A DNA stretch of 39,044 nucleotides from Planctomycetota bacterium (GTDB lineage: Bacteria > Planctomycetota > J132): contig RFKQ01000107.1 of assembly GCA_003694635.1 (NCBI GenBank), positions 1-39,044 on the forward strand, given 5' to 3'. Every line of letters begins with the position of its first letter. The first letter of the stretch is position 1. The position numbers were made by a program, and so were the translations under genes. This document shows positions 25,141 through 33,578 of the stretch, in pieces. The notes under the pieces were generated by a model. The model searched no databases. It was not told where the DNA came from and saw only the letters and a program-made list of their open reading frames with translations.

Positions 25141-26070
25141 GTGTTTTCCAAGAGGTTTGTTGGTTGGATTTTGGTTTTGGGTGTGCTGTTGGTGCCTTTT
25201 CCCCTGTGGGCGCAGGGGGTGAGTGGCAAGGCAAAGTTAGGGTGTTTGTGGGGGTATATTGATGCCAAGGGGAAGATGGTGATTTCGCCCAAGTTTGAGT
25301 TTGCGAGCATTTTTTTTCAGGGGCGTGCGATGGTGAAGTGGAAGGGGCTTTGGGTGGTGATCAACAAGCAGGGTTTGGTGTTAGGAGGGGGGATTAAGTT
25401 TGGCAACATAGGTCTTTTTTCGGAGGGGTTGGCGGCGGTTCAGATCAATGGGAAGTGGGGGTTTATTGATATAAACGGCAAGATTGTGATCAAGCCTCAA
25501 TTTGATGCTGCGTTGCGGTTTGAGGGAGGGTTAGCGGCGGTTTATGTGAATGGGAAGTGGGGGTTTATCAACAAGCTGGGGATCATGGTGGTTCCGCCTA
25601 AGTTTAAGATGATCGGTATTCCGTCAGCGGGATTGATTCCGTTGATGGTGGAGGGGAAGTGGGGTTTTGCCAATCTTAAGGGGAAGTTGGTGATCCCGGC
25701 GAAGTTTGAGTTGGTGTTGCCGTTTATGAATGGGCTGGCAAGTGTTAAGATCAATGGCAAGTGGGGGGCGATCAACAAGTTTGGGATTATGGTGATTCCG
25801 CCTAAGTTTGAGAGCATTGGCCTGAATTTAGGCGTTGGTTTGATTCGGGTGAAGTTGAATGGGAAATGGGGGTTTATTGGTCCGGATGGGAAGTTTGTGA
25901 TCAAGCCGCAGTTTGAGGGGGTAGGTATTTTTGTTGGTGGATTGGCGAGTGTTAAGATCAATGGCAAGTGGGGGAAGATTGACATCACAGGTCAGATTAA
26001 GATTCCGCCGATTTATGCCGAGATTGGGCCTTTTGTCAATGGGATGATTGCGGTGAAGGTTTGCAAGTAA
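25141..26070 (+). CDS. Secreted WG-repeat protein inserted between rplX and rplE
   Basis: 309 residues from a GTG at 25141, chosen because GGAG lies 8 bases upstream; an ATG five bases earlier is out of frame. Residues 1-24 form a Sec signal peptide (FSKRFVGWILVLGVLL, cleavage near LWA-QG). The rest is eight WG repeats, each about 35-40 residues, with cores such as KWGFIDINGKIVIKPQF and KWGAINKFGIMVIPPKF. WG repeats form beta-propeller-like or solenoid structures, often with binding roles in envelope proteins. Location should be periplasm or surface. Codon use is the same G-rich style as its neighbours. Why an exported protein sits in the spc operon is not evident. Confidence 0.88.
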   Translation: MFSKRFVGWILVLGVLLVPFPLWAQGVSGKAKLGCLWGYIDAKGKMVISPKFEFASIFFQGRAMVKWKGLWVVINKQGLVLGGGIKFGNIGLFSEGLAAVQINGKWGFIDINGKIVIKPQFDAALRFEGGLAAVYVNGKWGFINKLGIMVVPPKFKMIGIPSAGLIPLMVEGKWGFANLKGKLVIPAKFELVLPFMNGLASVKINGKWGAINKFGIMVIPPKFESIGLNLGVGLIRVKLNGKWGFIGPDGKFVIKPQFEGVGIFVGGLASVKINGKWGKIDITGQIKIPPIYAEIGPFVNGMIAVKVCK

Positions 26071-26091
26071 GTAAAGGTTTGCAAGTAAGTA
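26056..26091 (+). repeat. 18-bp tandem duplication at the end of the WG-repeat gene
   Basis: The unit 26056-26073 is repeated exactly at 26074-26091. The first copy encodes the last codons and the TAA stop of the WG-repeat gene; the second is untranslated. Confidence 0.9.
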
Positions 26092-26144
26092 GAATTTTTG
26101 GTAGTAGAGAATTATAACGATAGGACATCAAGGAAAGAAAGGCT

Positions 26145-26687
26145 ATGGCAAGACTGTTTGAGTATTACAGAGAGACGATTGTACCCAAATTGATGGAGGA
26201 GTTTGGCTACCGCAATCGGTTAGCGGTACCAAAGTTGGAGAAGATAGTGGTGAACATGGGGGTAGGTAGGGCGTTGGAGAATCATCGCCGTTTGGAGACG
26301 GCGGTGCAGGATTTGGCTTTGATTACGGGGCAGCGTCCGATCATTACGAAGGCGCGTCAATCGATTTCGGGGTTTAAGTTGCGGCAGGGCAATGCGATTG
26401 GTTGCAAGTCTACCTTGAGGGGGAGGAGGATGTATGAGTTTTTGGACAAGTTGATCTCGATTGCCATCCCTCGTATTCGGGATTTTCGTGGGCTTTCCAC
26501 TCGTTCTTTTGATGGGAGGGGGAATTATTCTTTGGGGGTTTCGGAGCAGATTATTTTTCCTGAGATCAACATAGACAAGGTGGAATTTGTCCAGGGGATG
26601 GATATTACTTTGGTGACCACAGCGAAGACGGACAAGGAGGCTTTTCGTCTTTTAAGTTTGTTTGGGATGCCGTTTAAGAGGAACTAG
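26145..26687 (+). CDS. rplE: Ribosomal protein L5
   Basis: 180 residues, normal length. It binds 5S rRNA and contacts the P-site t[17 protein letters not shown], then [20 protein letters not shown] and the ending [14 protein letters not shown] are diagnostic. AAGGAAAG precedes the ATG. rpsN follows after 62 bases. Confidence 0.98.
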   Translation: MARLFEYYRETIVPKLMEEFGYRNRLAVPKLEKIVVNMGVGRALENHRRLETAVQDLALITGQRPIITKARQSISGFKLRQGNAIGCKSTLRGRRMYEFLDKLISIAIPRIRDFRGLSTRSFDGRGNYSLGVSEQIIFPEINIDKVEFVQGMDITLVTTAKTDKEAFRLLSLFGMPFKRN

Positions 26688-26749
26688 GCGGATTGAAGAT
26701 TGGATTTGTTGTTTGATTTTTTTGGTTCATTGGAAGAAGGAGAAAGATT

Positions 26750-26935
26750 TTGGCCAAAAAGTCTTGGATTGCAAAGCAGCGGCGCGAGCCAAAGTTTTCC
26801 ACGCGAAGGTACAATCGTTGTCAGCTTTGTGGACGTTCTCGTGGTTATTATAGGAAGTTTAAGATTTGCCGTATTTGTTTCCGGCAACTTGCCTCTCAGG
26901 GGTGCATCCCAGGGGTTCGCAAGGCGAGTTGGTAA
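26750..26935 (+). CDS. rpsN: Ribosomal protein S14, zinc-binding (type Z)
   Basis: 61 residues, the short zinc form. Cys pairs CQLC and CRIC flank [10 protein letters not shown]. It starts at TTG ([10 protein letters not shown]), with AAGGAG 8 bases upstream and no nearby ATG in frame. S14 completes the 30S head. It is the last gene before the 650-base gap that carries a second promoter and hairpin array. Confidence 0.95.
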   Translation: MAKKSWIAKQRREPKFSTRRYNRCQLCGRSRGYYRKFKICRICFRQLASQGCIPGVRKASW

Positions 26936-26976
26936 GGGAATTTTACAAAGAATTTTGTTTTCAAGCAAGAGATCTA

Positions 26977-27004
26977 TTGACAAAATAAAAAATTTCGCTA
27001 TAGT
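26977..27004 (+). promoter_or_regulatory. Strong internal promoter after rpsN
   Basis: A perfect TTGACA (26977-26982) and TATAGT (26999-27004) are 16 bases apart, in A/T-rich DNA. It is as good as the S10 operon promoter. The expected start is near 27011, just before the hairpin array. Confidence 0.8.
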
Positions 27005-27011
27005 TATATTT

Positions 27012-27490
27012 TTTAAGAATTAAGATTAAGGCGCTGGTCGGATTTGGCCAAAAGGCGCCAGAAGTGGCAAATCATCTAACAATTCCCATTTGCTATTCAT
27101 CTGGCCAGAGTGCCCCAACTGGCTATTTTTCCTAGGTTTTAAGGAAAAGATAGGAAGAGAGAGTGCCAGCGAAGAGGAGGGCGAAAGTGGCCGTAGATTC
27201 TTTGCTGGTAAAGAATTTGAGTTTTTCTCTTACTTTCCGGATGGATAGCCCTTCAAATCAAGTTTGGAAAGCCGGCTGGACGTAGTTGTACGTTTTCAGT
27301 GAGCTGGTTATCCCAATTAGCAGTGTAGACGTCATTTTTCTAGGAAGCTCTAGAAAAGGCGCGTTTTCTATTTTCGGTTTTCCATCGCTTTTCTGTTGTG
27401 CCTTCTAGCGCGTTGGGGTGGCTTTGGAGTACCGAAGCTTTGTTGGGCTTTCTTTCTAGTTGCTAGAGTGGCAAATTTGGGGTCTAATTT
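27012..27490 (+). ncRNA. Candidate large structured RNA between rpsN and rpsH (no known family recognised)
   Basis: No protein gene fits these roughly 480 bases, yet successive hairpins fill them. Stems: 27030-27034/27055-27059 enclosing 27035-27039/27046-27050; 27064-27072/27088-27096; 27102-27108/27119-27125; 27127-27133/27142-27148; 27164-27173/27201-27210 (10 bp); 27243-27250/27306-27313 enclosing 27280-27284/27289-27293; 27336-27343/27350-27357; 27358-27362/27398-27402; 27405-27410/27461-27466 enclosing 27421-27427/27432-27438. Many stems contain a G-T wobble where a G-C or A-T pair would do. C content is higher than in the G-skewed genes around it, as pairing requires. It has its own promoter and no clear terminator, so it may be a very long rpsH leader or a processed RNA. 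I found no tmRNA, RNase P, SRP or intron core motifs. Confidence 0.6.
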
Positions 27491-27589
27491 TTGTTTTGTT
27501 CTGTATAGATGTAGAGGTATTGTTGGTATTTTATTTTCATGGAGGATGGGGTTTGTCCGATTGGGCAGACTCTAGCGGTAGATAGAGTT

Positions 27590-28012
27590 ATGTGTATGAC
27601 AGATCCGATTGCAGATATGTTGACACGGATTCGCAACGCCAACGCCATTGGACGCAAGAAAGTGGACGTACCTTTTTCTAAGATTAAGAAGGGGATTTTG
27701 GAGGTTCTCAAACGGGAGGGGTTTATTGAGAAGTTTGAGGAGGTGGAGGGGAGGGTGAGCCGGAGGCGTCGCAAGAAGCGGGGAAAGGTGTTGCGTGTGT
27801 TTTTAAAGTATGGGGAGAATGGAGAGTTTGTTATCAATCAGATTCGGCGAGAGAGCAAGTGTGGGAGGCGGGTATATCGTTCTGTGAAGGAGATTAAGAA
27901 AGTGCTCAATGGGTATGGAATCGGGATTTATTCTACGCCGAAGGGGATTTTAAGCGATAGGGAGTGTCGCTTACAGAAGGTGGGTGGGGAGTATTTGTGT
28001 AGTGTATTCTAA
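27590..28012 (+). CDS. rpsH: Ribosomal protein S8
   Basis: 140 residues from the ATG at 27590, which gives the family start MCMTDPIADMLTRIRNA; ATG 27596 is equally possible, and an in-frame ATG at 27539 would add 17 non-family residues. The rest is typical (VDVPFSKIKKGILEVLKREG, GYGIGIYSTPKGILSD). A basic insert SRRRRKKRGK lies mid-protein. S8 is a primary 16S binder and, in E. coli, represses the spc operon. No strong Shine-Dalgarno is seen, which is unusual here. Confidence 0.95.
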   Translation: MCMTDPIADMLTRIRNANAIGRKKVDVPFSKIKKGILEVLKREGFIEKFEEVEGRVSRRRRKKRGKVLRVFLKYGENGEFVINQIRRESKCGRRVYRSVKEIKKVLNGYGIGIYSTPKGILSDRECRLQKVGGEYLCSVF

Positions 28013-28105
28013 AGTTTGGCGGGGGAGATGGTAGATTTTGATGTTATGTTTATTGTTTAGGATAAGAGAGATTGCGCCAACGGTTTTAAGATGAAGGAAT
28101 AGATT

Positions 28106-28654
28106 ATGTCTCGGATAGGAAGAAAACCCATTCCCATTCCTGCTGGGGTGGAGGTGCAGCACGAGGGGAACACGATTCGGGTGAGTGGTCCAAAGGGCAA
28201 GTTGGAGTGGAGCTATCCTTCTCTGATGGAGGTGGAGATTTCGAAGGAGAAGGGGATGATTTTTGTGCGTCGTCCCAACGATCAGAAGCAGACCCGTGCT
28301 TTGCACGGCCTTACGCGTCAGTTAGTGGCGAACATGGTAGAGGGGGTACACCGGGGTTTTGAGAAGAAGCTTTCTATCAATGGGGTGGGATACAACGCCA
28401 AGGTGCAGGGAGGGAAGTTGCAACTGAACATAGGATTTTGTCATCCTGTGTTAATGGAGATTCCCAAGGATTTGGAGGTGGAGGTACCCAATCCCACGAG
28501 CATTGTGGTTCGGGGGGCGGACAAGCAGAAGGTAGGGCAGTTTGCGGCAAATATTCGAAGAATTCGACCACCGGAGCCTTACAAAGGCAAAGGGATACGC
28601 TATCATGATGAGGTGGTTCGGCGCAAAGCTGGTAAATCTCTGGCTGGTGGTTAA
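28106..28654 (+). CDS. rplF: Ribosomal protein L6
   Basis: 182 residues, normal length. [27 protein letters not shown] and the C-terminal [15 protein letters not shown] are diagnostic. It lies at the base of the L7/L12 stalk. The stop TAA at 28652 overlaps an ATG, but the likely rplR start is 39 bases further on. An upstream 93-base spacer separates it from rpsH. Confidence 0.98.
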   Translation: MSRIGRKPIPIPAGVEVQHEGNTIRVSGPKGKLEWSYPSLMEVEISKEKGMIFVRRPNDQKQTRALHGLTRQLVANMVEGVHRGFEKKLSINGVGYNAKVQGGKLQLNIGFCHPVLMEIPKDLEVEVPNPTSIVVRGADKQKVGQFAANIRRIRPPEPYKGKGIRYHDEVVRRKAGKSLAGG

Positions 28655-28692
28655 TGTTCAGAAGAGGACAAACTGTAGGAGAATATTGCGTT

Positions 28693-29088
28693 ATGGATAG
28701 GTTAAAAGCGAAAGCGAAGAGGCGTTTGCGCAGGCGCAGGCATATTCGTAAGCGCGTAATTGGTACGAAAGAGAGGCCGCGCTTGAGCGTTTTTAAAAGC
28801 CACAAGCATATTTATTGTCAAGTGATTGACGACAACATAGGCAAAACTTTATGTGCGGCCTCCACGTTGACCAAAGAGATTAGGAAAGAAATTTTAGAGC
28901 AGAAGAAAGCGTCGGGGGAGAAGAAGTTCACCAAAACGGATGCAGCGGCTTTAGTGGGGCGCCACATTGCTCATTTAATGAAGGAGAAGGGGATTGAGAA
29001 GGTTTGCTTTGATCGAGGTGGGTACAAGTTTCATGGCCGGGTGAAGTCTCTAGCGGAAGCGGCTAGAAAAGAGGGGATTCAATTTTAA
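28693..29088 (+). CDS. rplR: Ribosomal protein L18
   Basis: 131 residues from the ATG at 28693 (GTAGGAG upstream), which gives the family-like basic start [20 protein letters not shown]. An in-frame ATG at 28654 overlapping the rplF stop would add 13 residues. [20 protein letters not shown] and the ending [20 protein letters not shown] are diagnostic. L18 binds 5S rRNA with L5. A Lys-rich insert ([16 protein letters not shown]) is slightly longer than usual. Confidence 0.96.
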   Translation: MDRLKAKAKRRLRRRRHIRKRVIGTKERPRLSVFKSHKHIYCQVIDDNIGKTLCAASTLTKEIRKEILEQKKASGEKKFTKTDAAALVGRHIAHLMKEKGIEKVCFDRGGYKFHGRVKSLAEAARKEGIQF

Positions 29089-29148
29089 TTAGGATTAGGT
29101 TTAGAGGATTTGTGATAAATTTTCTTCAGAGAAGAGAGGATAGTAGTT

Positions 29149-29670
29149 TTGGCTAGATTAGATACAAGAAGGTCAAGAGACAGGGAGGCGTCTCCGTTTA
29201 CCGAAAAGGTCATTCGCATTTCCAGAGTGGCCACGGTGGTCAAAGGGGGGCGTCGTTTTAGCTTCAATGCATTGGTGGTTGTGGGGGATCATCAAGGGAA
29301 GGTAGCCTATGGTTTTGGCAAGGCCAAAGAAGTGCCTTTAGCGGTGGAAAAAGCGGTGAAGAATGCGCACAAGAATTTAATTCAGGTTCCCATTGTTGAC
29401 CATACCATTCCCCATCAATATTTGGGTAGGTATGGGGCGTCGAAGGTTCTTCTTTTGCCAGCTCGGCCGGGGACGGGGATCATTGCAGGTCCTGCGTTGC
29501 ACGCCCTTTTGAGCGTGAGTGGAATACACAATATTTTGACCAAATCTTTTGGTTCCAACAATCCCATCAACTTGGTGAAGGCGGCTTTGGAGGGATTGAA
29601 AGCGATGCGCACGAAGGAGCAGGTGGAGAAGTTGCGCGGTGTTTCGTTGGATGTGGACGTATTCCAATAA
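29149..29670 (+). CDS. rpsE: Ribosomal protein S5
   Basis: 173 residues. FTEKVIRISRVATVVKGGRR and VGDHQGKVAYGFGKAKEVP are diagnostic, with the usual C-terminal LTKSFGSNNPINLVKAALEGL. The start is TTG, with GAGAGGA about 9 bases upstream and no in-frame ATG near. S5 acts in decoding fidelity and mRNA unwinding. rplO follows directly; rpmD (L30), normally between them, is absent. Confidence 0.97.
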   Translation: MARLDTRRSRDREASPFTEKVIRISRVATVVKGGRRFSFNALVVVGDHQGKVAYGFGKAKEVPLAVEKAVKNAHKNLIQVPIVDHTIPHQYLGRYGASKVLLLPARPGTGIIAGPALHALLSVSGIHNILTKSFGSNNPINLVKAALEGLKAMRTKEQVEKLRGVSLDVDVFQ

Positions 29671-29708
29671 GCTTCATTGCGTTTAGAGAATTTAAGAGGA
29701 GAATGTTC

Positions 29709-30215
29709 ATGGATTTAAAAGACGTATACCGGGTATCGTTGCCCCGTAAAGGGAAGAAGCGTATTGGTCGAGGCGAGAGTTCTGGTTTGGGCAAAACCGC
29801 AGGCCGGGGTCATAAGGGGGCCAAGTCCCGCTCAGGTTTTGGAGGACGCATTTGGTATGAAGGGGGGCAGATGCCTTTGTTTCGCCGTCTACCCAAGCGG
29901 GGTTTCCACAACAAATGGAAGGTTTCCTACGTTGTGGTAAATGTAGGGACGTTGGAGAAATACTTTGCCGCGGGGGACGAGGTTAGTCCAGAGGTTTTGC
30001 GGCAGAGGGGGATAGTCAAGTCAAGAAAAGCGTTTATTAAGATTTTGTCGCGAGGGGAGCTTACCAAGTCTTTAAAAGTGCAGGCCCACGGGGTAAGTCA
30101 AGCTGCGGAGCAAAAGATTTTACAGGCTGGTGGGAGTGTAGAGCGACTTCTTCTTCCCAAAGAAAAGACCCGTCAAAAATTGAAAAAGGTGAAACAGGGC
30201 AAAGAGGGGAAGTAA
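29709..30215 (+). CDS. rplO: Ribosomal protein L15
   Basis: 168 residues from the ATG at 29709, preferred to ATG 29703 because GAGGAG is 7 bases before it. KKRIGRGESSGLGKTAGRGH and the FRRLPKRGF block are diagnostic. The last 20 residues are Lys-rich, slightly longer than usual. L15 is a late 50S assembly protein. secY lies 199 bases downstream, an unusually wide spacer in this operon. Confidence 0.96.
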   Translation: MDLKDVYRVSLPRKGKKRIGRGESSGLGKTAGRGHKGAKSRSGFGGRIWYEGGQMPLFRRLPKRGFHNKWKVSYVVVNVGTLEKYFAAGDEVSPEVLRQRGIVKSRKAFIKILSRGELTKSLKVQAHGVSQAAEQKILQAGGSVERLLLPKEKTRQKLKKVKQGKEGK

Positions 30216-30414
30216 GGTGAGGTTGAGGAAAAATTTTTATTTATTTGTAGAAAAATCTCTCTAGAACTAGTAAATTATACTAGGAATTTTGTTGGTGAGA
30301 TCTTTTTTGAGAGAAATTTTTGTTTTGTTTATCCCAACCGAAATGCAGAGCAGTGGAAGGGTTTGAAAAAAGCTGAGCTGCAGGGCATGGCATATAGAGG
30401 AGAGTTTTCGTTTT

Positions 30415-31752
30415 ATGTGGGAAACATTTTCGAATATTTTTAAAATCCCTGAATTACGGCGGAAGATCATTGTTACTTTTGCTCTTCTGATTGTGTATCG
30501 TATAGGTTTTTTTATCCCTATTCCCGGGGTAGATCCAAGAAGAATTGCCGATATTTTGCAACAATCTGGAAATATGGGGGGATTTTTTGATGTTTTGGCC
30601 TTTGCCAGCGCTCTTACAGGGGGCGCGTTGGCAAAATCTACCCTTTTTGCTTTGGGGATTATGCCCTATATTAGCGCTTCGATTATGTTTCAGCTTTTAG
30701 TCAAGGTGGTACCTTCCTTGGAGAAGCTTTCCAAAGAAGGGGCTAGTGGCAGGCAGAAGATTAGCCAATATACTCGATATGCAACGGTGGCTTTGTGCGT
30801 TTTGCAGTCTATTTTTATTGTAAAGTGGGTGGTACAAATTGGGATTGTAAATCCATTTCAAGCCACGTTTGGGTTTTACTTTGTGGCGGTTCTCACTCTA
30901 ACCACAGGGACGATGTTTGTGATGTGGCTTGGGGAGCAGATTAGTGCGTATGGGGTAGGCAATGGTGTTTCGTTGATTATTATGGCGGGGATTATTGCTT
31001 CGATGCCTGCGGCGTTGTTTAATTTCTTTACCACAAAGGTGCGCCAGGCGGATCCTACTCAGGTGCCATTGGAGATGACGAAATTGGTGATTATCCTTCT
31101 TTTGTTTGTGATTGTTACTGTGGCGGTGGTGATCATGCAGCAGGCCTCTAGGCGCATTCCTATTCAGCAGCAGAAAATGACCAGAGGGAGGAAGGTCTAC
31201 GGAGGAAGTCGCCATTATATGCCCTTAAAACTTAACCCCGGAGGGGTTTTGCCGGTGATTTTTGCCCAGGCCTTATTGATTCTTCCTACGGCTATTTTGG
31301 CGGGTTTGGGTTGGGATACTCTTCGGCGCTATATCAACATGAATAGTCCCGGGTTTTGGTATATCACGATTTACTGTTTTTTGATAGGTTTTTTTACCTA
31401 TTTTTGGACGTCGCTGATGTTCAATCCAACCGAAATGGCGGATCAGATGAAGGAGCATGGCAGTTTTATCCCCGGAATTCGCCCTGGCAAGAGGACGGCG
31501 GATTATTTGGAAAAGGTGATGAACCGGCTCACTTTTGTCGGTTCGATTTATTTGGCTTTGATTGCAATTTTTCCTTTGATTGTGTCCTCTGTGATGGGTG
31601 TGAGTTTGTTTTTGGCTGCGTTTTTAGGAGGTACGGGGATATTGATTGTGGTGGGGGTTGCTTTGGACTTAGTGCAAAGGGTGGAGTCGTATCTTCTCCA
31701 GCGGCATTATGAGGGATTCATTAGTAGGGATAAACGGGTGGCTGGAAAATAG
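30415..31752 (+). CDS. secY: SecY, protein translocase channel subunit
   Basis: 445 residues with about ten membrane helices. It forms the SecYEG channel for protein export. IPGVDPRRI in the first loop, GIMPYISASIMFQLL, the MTRGRKVYGGSRHYMPLK loop and the conserved cytosolic loop near PGIRPGKRTADYLEKV are family hallmarks. AGAGGAGAG lies about 10 bases before the ATG. The 199-base spacer before it has a possible TATACT -10 element near 30277 but no clear -35. Confidence 0.97.
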   Translation: MWETFSNIFKIPELRRKIIVTFALLIVYRIGFFIPIPGVDPRRIADILQQSGNMGGFFDVLAFASALTGGALAKSTLFALGIMPYISASIMFQLLVKVVPSLEKLSKEGASGRQKISQYTRYATVALCVLQSIFIVKWVVQIGIVNPFQATFGFYFVAVLTLTTGTMFVMWLGEQISAYGVGNGVSLIIMAGIIASMPAALFNFFTTKVRQADPTQVPLEMTKLVIILLLFVIVTVAVVIMQQASRRIPIQQQKMTRGRKVYGGSRHYMPLKLNPGGVLPVIFAQALLILPTAILAGLGWDTLRRYINMNSPGFWYITIYCFLIGFFTYFWTSLMFNPTEMADQMKEHGSFIPGIRPGKRTADYLEKVMNRLTFVGSIYLALIAIFPLIVSSVMGVSLFLAAFLGGTGILIVVGVALDLVQRVESYLLQRHYEGFISRDKRVAGK

Positions 31753-31845
31753 GAAAAAGCGCACTTTTGGGAAAAATTTGTGTAAAAGTGGCACAGGGAT
31801 TTATTGAGACGCTATCATTTTGTTTTGCTTTATTGAGGTTTCGAT

Positions 31846-32517
31846 GTGGACGAGAAGGTAAATATTGTTTTTTTAGGTCCTCCGGGAGCGGGTAAGGGGA
31901 CTCAGGCAGCGGGTATAAGTCGTCGTTTTGCCATTTGTCATATTTCCACGGGCAATCTTTTTCGGCAAGCCGTGGAGGCGCAAACCCCTTTAGGAAGACA
32001 GGTCAAGGCATACATGGAGGCCGGGGCTTTGGTGCCCGATGAGCTTGTCATTCAACTGGTCAAGGACCATATCCAGTCCAAGCGCTGTAAGCGTGGATTT
32101 CTTTTGGATGGTTTCCCCCGCACCGTATCGCAGGCGCAGGGATTGGAGGCTATCCTTCGGCAACAAGGGGATTGTCTTCGTTGGGTGATTTACTTTGATA
32201 TTCAGGAAGAAGATCTGGTCCAGCGCTTGCTCCACCGCCGGGTATGTAGCAATGTTTCCTGTCAGCAAACCTACAATCTTCGCACCTTTCCGCCTCAGCA
32301 GGAGGGGAAATGCGATCGCTGTCATTCTCCGCTAATTCGGCGCAAGGATGATAACCGGGAGAGCATTTCTACACGCTTCCGGGACTTTGAAAAAAAAACA
32401 CAGCCCCTCTTGGATTATTATCGGAAAAAGGGAATTTTGGTCCAAATTCCAGCCAATCGTCCTGCCAAGGAGGTAGAGGAAAGGATTGTACGGCTTTTGG
32501 AGAATGATAATTTCTAA
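31846..32517 (+). CDS. adk: Adenylate kinase, zinc-LID form
   Basis: 223 residues; interconverts ATP, ADP and AMP. P-loop GPPGAGKGT, AMP-binding STGNLFRQ, and LDGFPRT are present. The long LID carries a four-Cys zinc site: CSNVSC (spacing of four instead of the usual two) and CDRC. It starts at GTG with GAGG upstream, because the overlapping ATG is out of frame. It follows secY as in many spc operons, but map, usually next, is missing. Confidence 0.96.
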   Translation: MDEKVNIVFLGPPGAGKGTQAAGISRRFAICHISTGNLFRQAVEAQTPLGRQVKAYMEAGALVPDELVIQLVKDHIQSKRCKRGFLLDGFPRTVSQAQGLEAILRQQGDCLRWVIYFDIQEEDLVQRLLHRRVCSNVSCQQTYNLRTFPPQQEGKCDRCHSPLIRRKDDNRESISTRFRDFEKKTQPLLDYYRKKGILVQIPANRPAKEVEERIVRLLENDNF

Positions 32518-32569
32518 AATGGATGGTGGCTTAGTTTTTTACAAGATAGAAAAAGGATGAGTGAAGGAT

Positions 32570-32800
32570 ATGGCAAAAGAAGAACCTATCCGTTGCAAAG
32601 CAATTGTTAAAGAAGCATTGCCCAATGCTATGTTTCGTGTGGAGTTGGAAGACAGTCACCACCAGGTGTTAGCCCATGTTTCGGGAAAGATGCGGATGAA
32701 TTTTATTCGCATTCTTCCAGGGGATAAAGTGACCATCGAAATGTCTCCTTATGATTTGCAAAAAGGGAGGATTGTCTATCGCCATAGTAAAGACGATTAG
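32570..32800 (+). CDS. infA: Translation initiation factor IF-1
   Basis: 76 residues from the ATG at 32570 ([20 protein letters not shown]), the family start; a GTG at 32561 is an alternative. The OB-fold signature [20 protein letters not shown] is intact. It blocks the A site during initiation. It lies between adk and rpmJ as in other bacteria. Confidence 0.97.
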   Translation: MAKEEPIRCKAIVKEALPNAMFRVELEDSHHQVLAHVSGKMRMNFIRILPGDKVTIEMSPYDLQKGRIVYRHSKDD

Positions 32801-32857
32801 GTGGGTGGGGAGGTTTTGATTGGAAATGGATTTTTAAGTTGAAGAGGGAGAGCAAAG

Positions 32858-32971
32858 ATGAAGGTGAAAGCCAGCATAAAAAGGATTTGTGAGAATTGCA
32901 AGATTATTAAGCGCAAAGGGATTTTGCGGGTCATTTGCACCAACCCTCGCCACAAGCAGAGGCAGGGGTAG
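32858..32971 (+). CDS. rpmJ: Ribosomal protein L36, zinc form
   Basis: 37 residues: [20 protein letters not shown], then [17 protein letters not shown]. The CxxC...CxxxxH zinc ligands are all present. GAGGGAGAGC lies just before the ATG. Position between infA and rpsM is canonical. Confidence 0.97.
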   Translation: MKVKASIKRICENCKIIKRKGILRVICTNPRHKQRQG

Positions 32972-33035
32972 AGGGATTTTCCTACTGTAATGGGAAGTTT
33001 CAATGAAGAGTTTAGAGAATTTAAAGGAGTAAACA

Positions 33036-33419
33036 ATGCCACGTATCGCTGGGGTGGATATTCCCAAGGACAAACCGATTATGTATTCGCTGACCTATAT
33101 CCATGGCATTGGCAAGTATAGCGCTCAAAAAATTTGCGAAGCCTGTGGGATTGATCCCATGGAGCGCGCGAGAGATTTAAGTGAGGAAAAGGTCAGCCGG
33201 ATCGCTAGTGAAATCGATAAAAATTATATTATCGAGGGGCAGCTGCGGCGTCAAACAGCTCAAAATATTGCGCGTTTGCGAGATATACGCTGCTACCGGG
33301 GTTTGCGGCATCGTTTGGGATTGCCTGTGCGTGGCCAGCGCACCAGAACCAATGCTCGCACCCGGAAAGGTCCTCGCAAAACGGTGGCCACTAAGAAATC
33401 CATTAAGCAAATGCGCTAG
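33036..33419 (+). CDS. rpsM: Ribosomal protein S13
   Basis: 127 residues, normal length. [20 protein letters not shown] and [20 protein letters not shown] are diagnostic. It bridges the 30S head to the 50S. AAAGGAG precedes the ATG. A 159-base spacer without a gene separates it from rpsK. Confidence 0.98.
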   Translation: MPRIAGVDIPKDKPIMYSLTYIHGIGKYSAQKICEACGIDPMERARDLSEEKVSRIASEIDKNYIIEGQLRRQTAQNIARLRDIRCYRGLRHRLGLPVRGQRTRTNARTRKGPRKTVATKKSIKQMR

Positions 33420-33578
33420 GTTTTTGCGCTCTTGCCTCTTTGGCAGTAGGGTAAATCTAACCAAGGCTCTAGAGATAGTCCGGGTATCGTTTGATTTGGC
33501 TCCGGATGGGCCTTAGGATTAAGTTGAGTTCAGTGAGCGTTTTTTGCGAAATATTTTCTAAAAATGAGGAGTGGTTGT

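Noticed and set aside
25440-25990. Tandem DNA similarity (aatggcaagtgggg units) considered as a CRISPR or satellite
   Set aside because: The units are in frame, diverged and encode WG repeats.
27012-27490. Self-splicing intron, tmRNA, RNase P or SRP RNA
   Set aside because: I could not find a group II domain V, group I P7/core, tRNA-like ends, the RNase P GAGGAAAGTCC core or the SRP GGAAG/AGCA loop. A model search is still needed to be sure.
27539-27589. Earlier in-frame ATG for S8
   Set aside because: It adds 17 residues unlike any S8; the family start MxMxDPIADML begins at 27590.
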